The notes: a model not told the origin generated them from the letters alone. A stretch of 61,213 bases of DNA from Oscillospiraceae bacterium (GCA_015067705.1 SVLW01000011.1:1-61213); one strand, 5' to 3'. Shown: positions 16,080 through 23,777, counted from the stretch's first letter. Translations and numbers: made by a program.

Positions 16080-16641
16080 ATGCTTTCTGCCGGAGATAGT
16101 CTTCCTGCAGGATTCCATACCAGGCCACATCCACAATGCCCTGATTGCTCCAGTCGGCCTGGCGATGGGTGCCTTCATACTGCATGCCGCATTTGCGCAT
16201 GACGGCGCCGGAGGCGGGGTTATTGGGGTCGTGTATGGCTTCAATACGGTTGACGCCGACGGTATCAAAGAAATAGGCGATGACGGCAGATAAAGCTTCC
16301 GTCATGATACCCTTTCCCCAGAATGCTCTGCCCATACAATATCCCACTTCTGCGCATTCTGTGCGTTCTTTCACATATGCGCTGGCAATGGAGCCAATGG
16401 GTTCACCCAGTTCCTTTAACTCGATGGCCCACTGGTAAAAATCGGGTTTCTCGTAGGAACTAATCCAGTCGTTTAAGACAGATTCTGTGACACCTACATG
16501 GGGATGCGTGGGCCAACGCAGAAACTTTGTTACCTCGGGATCACTGGTCCAGTTGCGGAATGCCGCGGGGGCGTCCTCGATGACAAAGCGGCGCAGGATG
16601 AGGCGCGGCGTCTCGATGCGTACAGTTCCCTGATGGTTCAT
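16078..16641 (-). CDS. GNAT N-acetyltransferase, RimJ/RimL type
   Basis: A 187-residue acetyltransferase. It opens with VRIETPRLILRRFVIEDAPA, the standard RimJ/RimL start, and the acetyl-CoA loop region is EVGYCMGRAFWGKGIMTEAL, with the Q/RxxGxG/A element as RAFWGKG. NRIEAIHDPNNPASGAVMRKCGM is typical of motif B. Family members acetylate protein N-termini or small molecules; the substrate cannot be read. Its ATG overlaps the stop of the upstream methyltransferase by four bases, so the two are translationally coupled and presumably work in the same process. Confidence 0.85.
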   Translation of the reverse strand: MNHQGTVRIETPRLILRRFVIEDAPAAFRNWTSDPEVTKFLRWPTHPHVGVTESVLNDWISSYEKPDFYQWAIELKELGEPIGSIASAYVKERTECAEVGYCMGRAFWGKGIMTEALSAVIAYFFDTVGVNRIEAIHDPNNPASGAVMRKCGMQYEGTHRQADWSNQGIVDVAWYGILQEDYLRQKA

Positions 16642-17447
16642 AAGGATGACTCCTTTCGTCCGATATAAAGTAAGTGTTCGGTGAAGTTTAAGAAGCGTTC
16701 CTGCTCGCAGACGGATTCCGCCAGGTCGAGCCAGGCGTCAATGACTTCCTGCGACTGGCCAAGGATTCGATCCTCAAAGGCGCAGACAATGGCCTCGCTG
16801 CCCAGGAAATGCAGTTTCTGAAGCGGGAACTGTGCCAGGAAGGGGAGGACTTCGCTTGGTGCTGTAAAGTATGCCTGGGTGAATGCCTGCCCGCCCCAGC
16901 TGCCGTCCTGGCGGAATGCGGCAAGCGGCGCGGCCTCGGAGGGATTTGTGATGATCTCCGGCGCGCTGCGGCCCATGAAGATCACACCGGAGACCAGCGC
17001 GATCCAGGCCGCGGCAAAGATACCGCCGGGCCGCAGATGGGCAAGACATTCCCGCACCGCCTGCGCCCGGTCGGCCTCATTCAGCAGGTGGTAAAGCGGC
17101 CCCATGCAGAGCACATGGTCAAAGGTCTCGCTCCCTAAAAGGGAGAGATCCCGGGCGTCCGCCGTCATGGCGCGAAGGGCCACGCCCTGCGCCGCGGCCT
17201 TTTCTTTTGCCAGCCGTACATTCTCCGGGGAGAGATCCAAAAGCGTCACCTCACAGCCAAGCTCCGCCAGGGCGATGCTGTATCGTCCCGGGCCGCCGCC
17301 TACGTCCAGCACCCGGTCCCCGGGCTTTACATACCGCCGGAGAAAGCGCATGTTGATCTCGTACTCGAAGGGATGCTGCGCAAGGCGCCCCCATTCACGC
17401 GCGGGATCGGCATCGTAATTTTTGCGGACAATTTCGTTGTTCTCCAT
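16638..17447 (-). CDS. Class I SAM-dependent methyltransferase
   Basis: A 269-residue methyltransferase. Motif I is VLDVGGGPGRYSIALAELG near residues 48-66, followed by an acidic VTLLDLSPENV strand end and the FDHVLCMGPLYHLLN motif, all usual for UbiE/Methyltransf_11 small-molecule methyltransferases. The start MENNEIVRKNYD at 17447 is chosen because GGAGG lies seven bases upstream; a longer frame would run through a terminator. The gene is preceded by a promoter, a 31-codon ORF and an intrinsic terminator, so expression probably needs read-through. The target is unknown; the leader layout recalls antibiotic-resistance methyltransferases but the protein itself is not an Erm type. Confidence 0.82.
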   Translation of the reverse strand: MENNEIVRKNYDADPAREWGRLAQHPFEYEINMRFLRRYVKPGDRVLDVGGGPGRYSIALAELGCEVTLLDLSPENVRLAKEKAAAQGVALRAMTADARDLSLLGSETFDHVLCMGPLYHLLNEADRAQAVRECLAHLRPGGIFAAAWIALVSGVIFMGRSAPEIITNPSEAAPLAAFRQDGSWGGQAFTQAYFTAPSEVLPFLAQFPLQKLHFLGSEAIVCAFEDRILGQSQEVIDAWLDLAESVCEQERFLNFTEHLLYIGRKESSL

Positions 17448-17474
17448 GGTATAACCTCCTGACTCTCTGTAGAA

Positions 17475-17515
17475 ATAAAAAACGGTGCAGATCATTTTCC
17501 TTGACCTGCACCGTT
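17475..17515 (-). terminator. Terminator upstream of the methyltransferase (possible attenuator)
   Basis: On the minus strand AACGGTGCAG (17515-17506) pairs with CTGCACCGTT (17490-17481), followed by a TTTTTTATTT tract. It lies between the 31-codon ORF and the methyltransferase start, with no second promoter seen between. A smaller ACGCC/GGCGT hairpin (17528-17552) precedes it. Confidence 0.8.
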
Positions 17516-17552
17516 CGTGTGATACTGACGCCTGAATTATTTGCTGCGGCGT

Positions 17553-17648
17553 TTATTTCAGCACGACGAAGCGGGCCCATCTTCCTGCATAGGCGGGATT
17601 CATGGGCCACATCATACCGTTATTCAGCTGAACATGACACAGCAGCAT
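17553..17648 (-). CDS. 31-residue leader peptide candidate
   Basis: This small ORF has its ATG at 17648-17646, an AGGAG site nine bases upstream and a promoter at 17681-17710, and stops with TAA at 17555-17553. The product is rich in Met, Trp and aromatic residues: it begins MLLCHVQLNNGMMWPM and ends AGRWARFVVLK. An intrinsic terminator follows about 40 bases after the stop, and then the methyltransferase gene. The arrangement is that of ribosome-controlled attenuation leaders such as those of erm, cfr or bmrCD. I do not recognise the peptide sequence. It could instead be a short stand-alone membrane or regulatory peptide. Confidence 0.55.
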   Translation of the reverse strand: MLLCHVQLNNGMMWPMNPAYAGRWARFVVLK

Positions 17649-17680
17649 CGTTTGGTTCTCCTGAAAGAGTTGTTACAGGG

Positions 17681-17710
17681 AGTATACATCGGGTGCATAC
17701 GCCCTGTCAA
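17681..17710 (-). promoter_or_regulatory. Promoter for leader peptide and methyltransferase
   Basis: Minus-strand TTGACA (17705-17710) and TATACT (17681-17686) are 18 bp apart. It starts about 20 bases after the end of the upstream acetyltransferase gene. Confidence 0.75.
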
Positions 17711-17729
17711 GGGTTTCCATTTTTTGTAA

Positions 17730-18305
17730 TCAAAATGAAACAGTGTCGCCGTAAAGCTCTAGGAATTCGTCGCTGGTCATACCGTAGTAGAATTCGTCGT
17801 AGAAGCGGCCGTTGGTGAACACCATGTCGCGGATACGGCCCTCCAGCTTAAAGCCCAGGCTCTCATGGAAGGCCACGGAGGCCTCGTTGAATTCATAAAT
17901 GCCCACGGTGCACTTGCGATAGCGCAGCTCCGTGAAGAAATACTTCATGATGAGGAGCACAGCCTCGCGGCCATAGCCCATGCCGCGCCAGCGATAGCCG
18001 ATATCAATGCCGTAGCGGAAATGGCCCATGCGGCGGTTGCAGGAGTGGGTGTTGATATTGCCCACCACTTCGCCGTCCATGTCCTCGATGATGAGCCAGA
18101 TCTCGTCGTCCACGGGCTCGTGCTGGGACATTTCATTGATGACTTCGTTCATGTGCTCCGGACTCACCGGGAAGGAAATGGAGTCGCCCATGCGCTCCGA
18201 TTCGGAGTCGCTCTCCGGGGTGACGGCATAGTATTCGCTCTCGGCGTCGGACGCCTCCAGGGCGCGCAGGCGGATCTTTTCGCCCATCCAGTAATTACGC
18301 TTCAT
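17730..18305 (-). CDS. GNAT N-acetyltransferase, RimJ/RimL type
   Basis: A 191-residue acetyltransferase starting MKRNYWMGEKIRLRALEASD. The acetyl-CoA binding region GYRWRGMGYGREAVLLIMKYF carries the R-x-x-G-x-G/A loop, and YEFNEASVAFHESLGFKLEG is the usual motif B. The start at 18305 follows GAAGGAG by seven bases and overlaps the stop of the upstream acetyltransferase by eleven bases; the longer frame would be inside that gene. The family acetylates ribosomal protein N-termini or small molecules. It is the last gene before the leader-peptide promoter. Confidence 0.85.
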   Translation of the reverse strand: MKRNYWMGEKIRLRALEASDAESEYYAVTPESDSESERMGDSISFPVSPEHMNEVINEMSQHEPVDDEIWLIIEDMDGEVVGNINTHSCNRRMGHFRYGIDIGYRWRGMGYGREAVLLIMKYFFTELRYRKCTVGIYEFNEASVAFHESLGFKLEGRIRDMVFTNGRFYDEFYYGMTSDEFLELYGDTVSF

Positions 18306-18885
18306 AATGGTCTCCTTCTGCTGCCTCTGCCAGAATGGCGGGCAGATCCAGTGTCGATATGTCAACGATGGGTTCCGGTGCGATGGGGCGGGGAAGGCGG
18401 CGCTCCATAAAGATCATGTCCCGCCATGCCCCCAGCTTATAGCCGCAGTCCTTGAAATGCGCCACTCTCTGATAGCCCATGTGCTCGTGGAACTGCTCGC
18501 TCTCGGGATTGGGATAGGCAATGCCCGCATAGAGATTATAGATGTGCTGCCGCTGTAAAACGGCCTCCAGGGCGGTATAGAGCATCCGGCCGATGCCGTG
18601 GGCGTGCTCTCCCTGCTTGACATAGATGGAGGTCTCCACCGACCAGTTATAGGCGGCGCGGGTGCGGAAGGGGGAAACGTAGGTATAGCCCAGGATCTCG
18701 CCGTCGCGCACGGCTTTCAGATACGGGAAGCGTGCGGTGGTGTGTCGGATGCGCTGTGCAAATTCCTCCACGGTGGGGGCGGCGAGCTCAAAGGAAATCG
18801 GCGTGGTCTCGACATAGGGCCGGTATATTGCAAGAAGCGCGGCGGCGTCCTGAACGCTCACCGGCTGAATGGTAATGGTCTGCAT
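18295..18885 (-). CDS. GNAT N-acetyltransferase, phosphinothricin acetyltransferase-like
   Basis: A 196-residue acetyltransferase of the PAT/bar-like branch: LAIYRPYVETTPISFEL at the N-terminus, VETSIYVKQGEHAHGIGRML for the acetyl-CoA loop, and NPESEQFHEHMGYQRVAHFK then GYKLGAWRDMIFMER at the end, all family hallmarks. Characterised relatives acetylate phosphinothricin or methionine sulfoximine, giving resistance. The start at 18885 is chosen for AAGGAG just upstream, although the spacing of four bases is short; 18909 without a ribosome site is the alternative. The C-terminal 30 residues are an extra tail compared with typical family members. Confidence 0.82.
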   Translation of the reverse strand: MQTITIQPVSVQDAAALLAIYRPYVETTPISFELAAPTVEEFAQRIRHTTARFPYLKAVRDGEILGYTYVSPFRTRAAYNWSVETSIYVKQGEHAHGIGRMLYTALEAVLQRQHIYNLYAGIAYPNPESEQFHEHMGYQRVAHFKDCGYKLGAWRDMIFMERRLPRPIAPEPIVDISTLDLPAILAEAAEGDHYEA

Positions 18886-19007
18886 GATGCTCCTTAAAAA
18901 CGTGTTCATTCTGTAATGGGGTGGGGTATTGATTTGCCCTACTATTCTACCACAGATACCGCCTCCGACACAACGGGAACTTACTCGACAAACTAACCAT
19001 TTTCTTC

Positions 19008-19036
19008 TTGCAAAATGGACGGAATGATTGTATATT
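19008..19036 (+). promoter_or_regulatory. Promoter for the MBL hydrolase and VOC genes
   Basis: TTGCAA (19008-19013) and TATATT (19031-19036) with a 17-bp spacer, followed by GAAAGGAG and the ATG at 19067. Confidence 0.65.
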
Positions 19037-19066
19037 AGTCATAGAGAGGTGAAAGGAGAAAGAGTC

Positions 19067-19825
19067 ATGAAAATAACCTTCTATGGACAGTGTACCTTTT
19101 TGATCGAAGCCGGCGGCCTTAGAATCGCCACCGACCCGTATCTCAGCGACGCCATTGACCGCGGCCAGCCCCCGGAGTCTCCGTGGCACCGCGCTTTCCC
19201 CGCCCCCTGCACGCTTTCTGATCTGAAGCCGGACGTAATCCTGATCTCCCATGCCCACGGCGATCATTTCGACCGCGAGAGCCTGAAGCCCTATTACGAG
19301 GCCGGCGGACAGGCGGCCCTTTATGTGCCGGAGCCCATTCTGCCCTTTGCCGCAAAGCTGGGCCTCAGAGCCATTCCCGCCAATGCCGACCGGAAGATCG
19401 AGATCGGCGGCGTGACCATCACGCCCATCGCCTGCGCCCATCAGAAGCTGCGCCAGGACGATGACGGCCATTTCTTCGAGCTTTCCTATATGATCGAGTA
19501 TGAGGGCAAGCGCGTGTTCTTCGGCGGCGATATGACCTTATACGACGGCCTCACCGAGAAGCTGGCCGATATGCAGCCGGATGTGCTGCTGCTGCCGGTA
19601 AACGGCGCGGATTATTACCGCACTGCCGAGCACTGCATCGGCAACATCAACTTCATCGAGGCAGCAAAGCTGACGAAGAAGGTGGGGGCAAAGTATTATA
19701 TCCCGGCCCACCACGACGTGTATTTCCCCTATAACGGCGTGCGCGACTCCTGGATCCTGGATGCCGCAGAGGACGCCGGTGTGGACGTCCACATTCTCAA
19801 GGTTTGTGAAAGCGAAGAGCTGTAA
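19067..19825 (+). CDS. MBL-fold metal-dependent hydrolase, UlaG/UPF0173-like
   Basis: A 252-residue metallo-beta-lactamase-fold protein. The N-terminus MKITFYGQCTFLIEAGGLRI and ATDPYLSD are typical of the UlaG/UPF0173 group; the metal motif is SHAHGDHFD, with later ligands in CAHQ, GGDMT and AHHDVYF. UlaG opens L-ascorbate 6-phosphate lactone, but many relatives act on unknown lactones or esters. No ascorbate genes are near. GAAAGGAG precedes the ATG at 19067, which is preferred to an upstream in-frame ATG without a ribosome site. The VOC gene follows 33 bases downstream, probably on the same transcript. Confidence 0.83.
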   Translation: MKITFYGQCTFLIEAGGLRIATDPYLSDAIDRGQPPESPWHRAFPAPCTLSDLKPDVILISHAHGDHFDRESLKPYYEAGGQAALYVPEPILPFAAKLGLRAIPANADRKIEIGGVTITPIACAHQKLRQDDDGHFFELSYMIEYEGKRVFFGGDMTLYDGLTEKLADMQPDVLLLPVNGADYYRTAEHCIGNINFIEAAKLTKKVGAKYYIPAHHDVYFPYNGVRDSWILDAAEDAGVDVHILKVCESEEL

Positions 19826-19858
19826 CAATAGAATCATAACAGTATGGAGGAGAAACAT

Positions 19859-20251
19859 ATGAAACTGGATTATGCACATCTCGCCCTGAACGTCAAGGAC
19901 ATGGAAAAGTCCATCGCCTTCTACACCAAGGTCTTTGGTTTTACCAAGGCATTCTCTCTGGCAGATGAGAACGGCAACCCCTGGATCGAGTACGTCAAGG
20001 TTGCTCCCGGCAAGTTCATCGAGCTGTTCTACGGCAACGATAAGGAGAACGCCGGCTCCTTCAATCACATCTGCTTCACCTGTGATGATATCCAGGAGAT
20101 GACCAAGAGCATCGAGGCAGCAGGCGAAAAGGTCACCATCGGCCCGAAGCTGGGCGTGGACGGCAACTGGCAGGTCTGGACCGTTGACCCCGATGGCAAC
20201 AAGATCGAGATTATGCAGTATGGCGAGGATGCCCCGCAGCTGAAGTACTAA
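19859..20251 (+). CDS. VOC family protein (glyoxalase I-like)
   Basis: A 130-residue vicinal-oxygen-chelate protein. It starts MKLDYAHLALNVKDMEKSIA FYTKVFGF, the usual first half-barrel, and ends with VWTVDPDGNKIEIMQYG, the second. Metal-ligand candidates are His in AHLAL, Glu in FIELFYG, His in FNHICF and Glu in KIEIMQ, matching the lactoylglutathione lyase pattern H-E-H-E. It could be glyoxalase I, but a dioxygenase or other VOC role is possible. GGAGGAG is six bases before the ATG. It ends at a strong bidirectional terminator. Confidence 0.87.
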   Translation: MKLDYAHLALNVKDMEKSIAFYTKVFGFTKAFSLADENGNPWIEYVKVAPGKFIELFYGNDKENAGSFNHICFTCDDIQEMTKSIEAAGEKVTIGPKLGVDGNWQVWTVDPDGNKIEIMQYGEDAPQLKY

Positions 20252-20267
20252 GTTGGAATACATAGTA

Positions 20268-20306
20268 AAAGCCCCGCCGGGAACTAAACCCGGCGGGGCA
20301 TCTTTT
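20268..20306. terminator. Bidirectional terminator between VOC and PHP genes
   Basis: An 11-bp stem GCCCCGCCGGG / CCCGGCGGGGC (20271-20281, 20289-20299), flanked by AAAA and CTTTTT. Confidence 0.92.
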
Positions 20307-21337
20307 TACTTTTCAAGCTCGTCTAAGAAATAGGCGCGGGAGTTTGCGAAATTGCCTGCGCTGTCCCGCACGGTGATGCGGAAGAATTCGTCCGCGGGAT
20401 CCACCCGGAAGGCCTCGTGAGTGAGGGGCGCTTCCTTCGCAAACCGTGCGGCGTTACGGCGGATACCGGCGGCATAGGAGATCTGCACCGCAGGAGACGT
20501 GACCACATGCACCATGTCGTCCTCAAGATACAGTTCCTGGATCTCCGGCCCCTGAGAGGCATAGAAGTCACCCTGCTCCAGCGCGTGGATGATGGCGCTG
20601 TACGTGAGTCCCGGCGCCTTGATCATGGTAAAGCCGCCGAAGGAGTCCGTATAGATGCCCCGGGGATTTTTATTGTGGTTATCGTCCGTCATGGTGGGGA
20701 AGATGCGGTGGCCGGAGCGGAGCATGATATCGTAATAGATATCGTTGTACTCATAGTAACCAACGGAGTTGCTGCCGTGGTTATAGACCTCCATGGCAAA
20801 CATCCCCTCATACTGCACAAAGTCCCGGGGATCCTCTCCGGACCAATGGGGATGGTTATAGGCCACCAGGAAGCCGTTTTCTTTCGCGATGCGGATGATG
20901 TTGTTGATATCCTCCGGCGTATGATCCCGGAGATAGGGCTCACCCACATACTTCACCTTTCCGTACACGTCCTCGCCGCAGAAATAATACTGCTCCGGAT
21001 GGAAGCATACCTGAGTGGTGTTGTGGGGATCCCGGGCGTAGAGATTCAGGTGACAGGTCTTTTTGTGGGTGAAGGGCCGGTCGCCCCGTTCGTTGATGGA
21101 GAGTTCATAGCCGGTGATGGCCAGGAAATGCTCGTCCGTCAGGTCAGAGTGATCGTATAAAAGCTCATGATCCGTATAGGCAATGATGCTGTAGCCCCGC
21201 GCCATATAGGCCGCCTTCATCTGAGCGGGGGTCAGGGTGCCGTCGGAACAGGTGCTGTGGGAATGGAGATTGGCTTTATAGAAATTGCCCTCCCGGGGCA
21301 GAAGATCGATCCGCATACGTGTCCCATCCTTTGTCAT
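20306..21337 (-). CDS. PHP-domain metal-dependent phosphoesterase
   Basis: A 343-residue protein with a PHP domain: ANLHSHSTCSDGTLTP near residue 23 gives the first metal-binding HxH, SIIAYTDHELLYD the next, and YNHPHW and DDNHNKNPRG supply later ligands. Relatives include TrpH/RNase AM-type and polyphosphatase-like enzymes. The C-terminal 80 residues form a beta domain after ALEQGDFYASQGPEI, as in PHP proteins that have an extra sensing or carbohydrate-binding part. The ATG at 21337 has AAAGGA five bases upstream. It is a single gene with its own promoter and shares a terminator with the VOC gene. The substrate is unknown. Confidence 0.83.
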   Translation of the reverse strand: MTKDGTRMRIDLLPREGNFYKANLHSHSTCSDGTLTPAQMKAAYMARGYSIIAYTDHELLYDHSDLTDEHFLAITGYELSINERGDRPFTHKKTCHLNLYARDPHNTTQVCFHPEQYYFCGEDVYGKVKYVGEPYLRDHTPEDINNIIRIAKENGFLVAYNHPHWSGEDPRDFVQYEGMFAMEVYNHGSNSVGYYEYNDIYYDIMLRSGHRIFPTMTDDNHNKNPRGIYTDSFGGFTMIKAPGLTYSAIIHALEQGDFYASQGPEIQELYLEDDMVHVVTSPAVQISYAAGIRRNAARFAKEAPLTHEAFRVDPADEFFRITVRDSAGNFANSRAYFLDELEK

Positions 21338-21348
21338 GGTTTTCCTTT

Positions 21349-21377
21349 ATTTTACCAGATGGGACAGCGATTTACAA
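21349..21377 (-). promoter_or_regulatory. Promoter of the PHP gene
   Basis: Minus-strand TTGTAA (21372-21377) and TAAAAT (21349-21354) with a 17-bp spacer, lying just after the end of sigF. Confidence 0.65.
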
Positions 21378-21385
21378 TGCGGAAA

Positions 21386-22102
21386 TTACCCCTCCATCTG
21401 CGCCCTTAGCATGCCGATGGCCCGCCGCTCGATGCGGGATACCTGCACCTGGGACACCTCCAGGATCTTTGCGACCTTATCCTGGGTCATGCCCCGGTAA
21501 TAGCGCAGGAGCAGCACCTTGCGCTCCCGCTCCGGCAGAGCATGCAGAGCGCTGCGCAGGGCGGTGCGCTCGATAATGGCGGCCTCGATGGGCTCGCCGC
21601 CGATGATGTTCTCTAAAGAAAAGCCCTCATCGCCCAAGGGTTGCTGCAGAGATTGTACCGGCGACACCGCCAGCTCGCACACCGCGATCTCTTCCGGCGT
21701 CATACCCGCGGCGGCGGAGAGCTCTGAAAGCTGCGGCTCTCTGCCCAGTTCCCGCTCAAGCTCTGTCTTGATGCGAAGGAGGCGCGCGCTGGTCTCCCTT
21801 GTGCCCCGGCTGACCTTGACCGGGCCGTCATCCCGGAGAAAGCGCCGGATCTCCCCGGCGATCTTCGGCACCGCATAGGTGGAGAACTGGGTGCCGTATG
21901 TATCGTCAAAGCCCTGTACCGCCTTGATAAATCCCACGCATCCCAGTTGGAAAAGATCCTCCGGCTCCGCGCCCCGGCCGAAATACCGCCGGGCAATGCT
22001 CCAGATCAGGCCGGAGTTTTCTTCCACCAGCGCCGAAAAGGCCGCCTCGTCGCCGGCTTGCGCCCGCTGGATCAGGGGGATATTCTCTGCATAGCTTTTC
22101 AT
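21386..22102 (-). CDS. sigF: RNA polymerase sporulation sigma factor sigma-F
   Basis: A 238-residue sigma-70 factor. Region 2 contains EPEDLFQLGCVGFIKAVQGF and FSTYAVPKIAGEIRRFLRDD, and region 4 has LPERERKVLLLRYYRGMTQD and ILEVSQVQVSRIERRA. These are the hallmarks of SigF/SigG. Assignment to SigF comes from its place as the third gene after spoIIAA and spoIIAB. It directs early forespore transcription and is held inactive by SpoIIAB. Its ATG overlaps the spoIIAB stop by four bases. No clear terminator separates it from the PHP promoter. Confidence 0.95.
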   Translation of the reverse strand: MKSYAENIPLIQRAQAGDEAAFSALVEENSGLIWSIARRYFGRGAEPEDLFQLGCVGFIKAVQGFDDTYGTQFSTYAVPKIAGEIRRFLRDDGPVKVSRGTRETSARLLRIKTELERELGREPQLSELSAAAGMTPEEIAVCELAVSPVQSLQQPLGDEGFSLENIIGGEPIEAAIIERTALRSALHALPERERKVLLLRYYRGMTQDKVAKILEVSQVQVSRIERRAIGMLRAQMEG

Positions 22103-22527
22103 TTGCGGCTGCGGATGCGCTTTGTCATGGTAACGGTGGTGCCGGCGCCCGGGCGGGAACGTACCCTCAGCTCGTCCATAAAGCTCTCCATCACCGTAAA
22201 GCCCATGCCGCTGCGATCCTCGCCGCCGGTGGTATAAAGGGGTTCCCGGGCTTTTGCAATATCCGGGATGCCCCGGCCGTGATCCCGCACGCGGATCTCA
22301 ATGGCGTCCTCGAAGGCCCGGCAGAGGATCTGGATCATGCCGATGGAATCCGGATAGGCATGGACGATGCAGTTGGTCACGGCCTCGCTCACCGCGGTTT
22401 TCAGATCGCCCAGCTCGTCCATGCTGGGGTCCAGTCTTGCGGCAAAGGCCGCCACTGCTGCCCGGGCAAAGCCCTCGTTTATGGATTTGCTCTCCACTTC
22501 CAGTTTCAGTTTGTCATGCTTTTTCAT
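22099..22527 (-). CDS. spoIIAB: Anti-sigma-F factor / serine kinase SpoIIAB
   Basis: A 142-residue GHKL-fold kinase. LKTAVSEAVTNCIVHAYP is the N-box, with the catalytic Glu and metal-binding Asn, and IRVRDHGRGIPDI is the G1 box. The ATP-lid follows as GGEDRSGMGFTVMESFMD. SpoIIAB binds sigma-F before septation and phosphorylates SpoIIAA. The length matches the family. It overlaps both neighbours by four bases (ATGA), which keeps the three products in fixed proportion. Confidence 0.96.
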   Translation of the reverse strand: MKKHDKLKLEVESKSINEGFARAAVAAFAARLDPSMDELGDLKTAVSEAVTNCIVHAYPDSIGMIQILCRAFEDAIEIRVRDHGRGIPDIAKAREPLYTTGGEDRSGMGFTVMESFMDELRVRSRPGAGTTVTMTKRIRSRK

Positions 22528-22850
22528 ACGTTCACACTACTTTCTCTGCTGTTTTCCAGGGTGACATAGCGGGAGATGCCTGCAGCGGTGAAAACCTTCA
22601 TGGGCTGGGGCGGGACATTGCGGACGATGAGCCGCCCCGCCACCTCCGCCATTTTCCGGCTGCCGCCGATCACCAGGGCCAGACCCGAGCTGTCCATAAA
22701 GCGCACCCCGCTCATGTCAAGAATCAGGGTTTTGGGCAGATAGGTCTCGATGATATGGGTGACGGACAGGGAGATGTCCCGCAGGGTGTGGTGGTCCAGT
22801 TCTCCCGCCACTTCCAAAACGGCGGTCGAATCGTCAATGCGGTATCTCAT
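22524..22850 (-). CDS. spoIIAA: Anti-sigma-F factor antagonist SpoIIAA
   Basis: A 108-residue STAS-domain protein. GELDHHTLRDI and VRFMDSSGLALVIGG are family signatures; Ser54 in DSSG corresponds to the serine phosphorylated by SpoIIAB. Dephosphorylated SpoIIAA releases sigma-F. The ATG at 22850 is preceded by AAAGGAG at nine bases; the open frame extends much further upstream but has no start signal there. It is the first gene of the spoIIA operon. I could not find a convincing sigma-H promoter or Spo0A box in the 200 bases upstream, which are shared with a divergent promoter. Confidence 0.95.
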   Translation of the reverse strand: MRYRIDDSTAVLEVAGELDHHTLRDISLSVTHIIETYLPKTLILDMSGVRFMDSSGLALVIGGSRKMAEVAGRLIVRNVPPQPMKVFTAAGISRYVTLENSRESSVNV

Positions 22851-22988
22851 AAGCACACGCTCCTTTTTTGATGGGATTCTTTGGGGTTCTGTCTGTATTT
22901 TACAGGGAACGCACCGGGATATTTTGCAGATTATTGCGGCGTCCGGGAATTTCTTCCTGACATTTACAATCTGTTGATATTTCCGGCG

Positions 22989-23017
22989 TTTACATTTCCG
23001 CAAAAATCCGGTATAAT
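22989..23017 (+). promoter_or_regulatory. Promoter for the gene at 23062
   Basis: TTTACA (22989-22994) and TATAAT (23012-23017) with a 17-bp spacer, divergent from the spoIIA operon. Confidence 0.7.
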
Positions 23018-23061
23018 ATCCTCGTATATCGAATGAAAAGAGTAAGGCAGGTTTTGACTGT

Positions 23062-23721
23062 ATGGCAAAATATCGCTTGAAAAAGGACGAAGTAGTGGAC
23101 GACAAGGGCTATGTCAAGAAAAAAGGCTTTTTGTCCTGGCTGCGGAATTACGGGTATTACTATAAATCGTATCTGATCGTGGCCCTGGTGGCCATTGGCT
23201 TCCTGGTGGCGCTGGTGCTCTCCACCGGCAATGTCCAGCCGGATATGAAGGTGATCTTCGCCGTGAACGAGCCCATGGACGAGACCGCCCAGAACACCCT
23301 CTGCACCAATATGTACCAGTACACCGTGGATATTGACAGCGACGATATCCTGTATTTAGAGCCGACGCTCCTGCATCTGGTGGAAAATCCCTCCACTACC
23401 TCCGAGAAAACGGATTACAACACGCTTGAAAAAGAACTGGAGCATGAGGACACCGTGTTCTTCGTGGTGGATGAGTTTGGCTATCAGCATCTTTTAGAGC
23501 GGGATCTGCTCCGGGATCTTGATTTCTTCGGCATTCAGGGCGGGGAGAAATACCGCCTCTGCCTGAATGACACCGCGCTCTGGGAGGGCGTGGAGGAAGA
23601 AACGCCCTATTACCTGGTGATGAAATATGTTCCCGATGAGGAATATGAGGGCTTTTATCTCAGCTCCGTCACCACCATGGTGGTGGAGATGTGCTATGAG
23701 CTCACCGGCAGACCCGCCTGA
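23062..23721 (+). CDS. Hypothetical membrane-anchored protein
   Basis: A 219-residue protein I do not recognise. A charged N-terminus (YRLKKDEVVDDKGYVKKKG) is followed by a single membrane helix near residues 38-54 (YLIVALVAIGFLVALVLS) and an acidic extracellular domain of about 160 residues rich in Asp, Glu and Tyr. There is no lipobox or cleavage site, so it is probably a bitopic protein with the C-terminus outside. It stands alone between its promoter and a terminator and is divergent from spoIIA, which might hint at an envelope role but does not show one. Confidence 0.7.
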   Translation: MAKYRLKKDEVVDDKGYVKKKGFLSWLRNYGYYYKSYLIVALVAIGFLVALVLSTGNVQPDMKVIFAVNEPMDETAQNTLCTNMYQYTVDIDSDDILYLEPTLLHLVENPSTTSEKTDYNTLEKELEHEDTVFFVVDEFGYQHLLERDLLRDLDFFGIQGGEKYRLCLNDTALWEGVEEETPYYLVMKYVPDEEYEGFYLSSVTTMVVEMCYELTGRPA

Positions 23722-23739
23722 TCGTTTTGAAACAGAAAA

Positions 23740-23777
23740 AGACCCGAGCCCGTTTGAAACAGGCTCAGGTCTTTTTT
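23740..23777. terminator. Terminator between convergent genes
   Basis: AGACCCGAGCC (23740-23750) pairs with GGCTCAGGTCT (23762-23772) with one mismatch and is followed by TTTTTT. AAAAA on the other flank could serve the minus strand. Confidence 0.9.

Noticed and set aside
22851-23060. Search for a sigma-H promoter and Spo0A box before spoIIAA
   Set aside because: GAAT-like and AGGA-like pieces exist but not at a convincing spacing, so no site is annotated.
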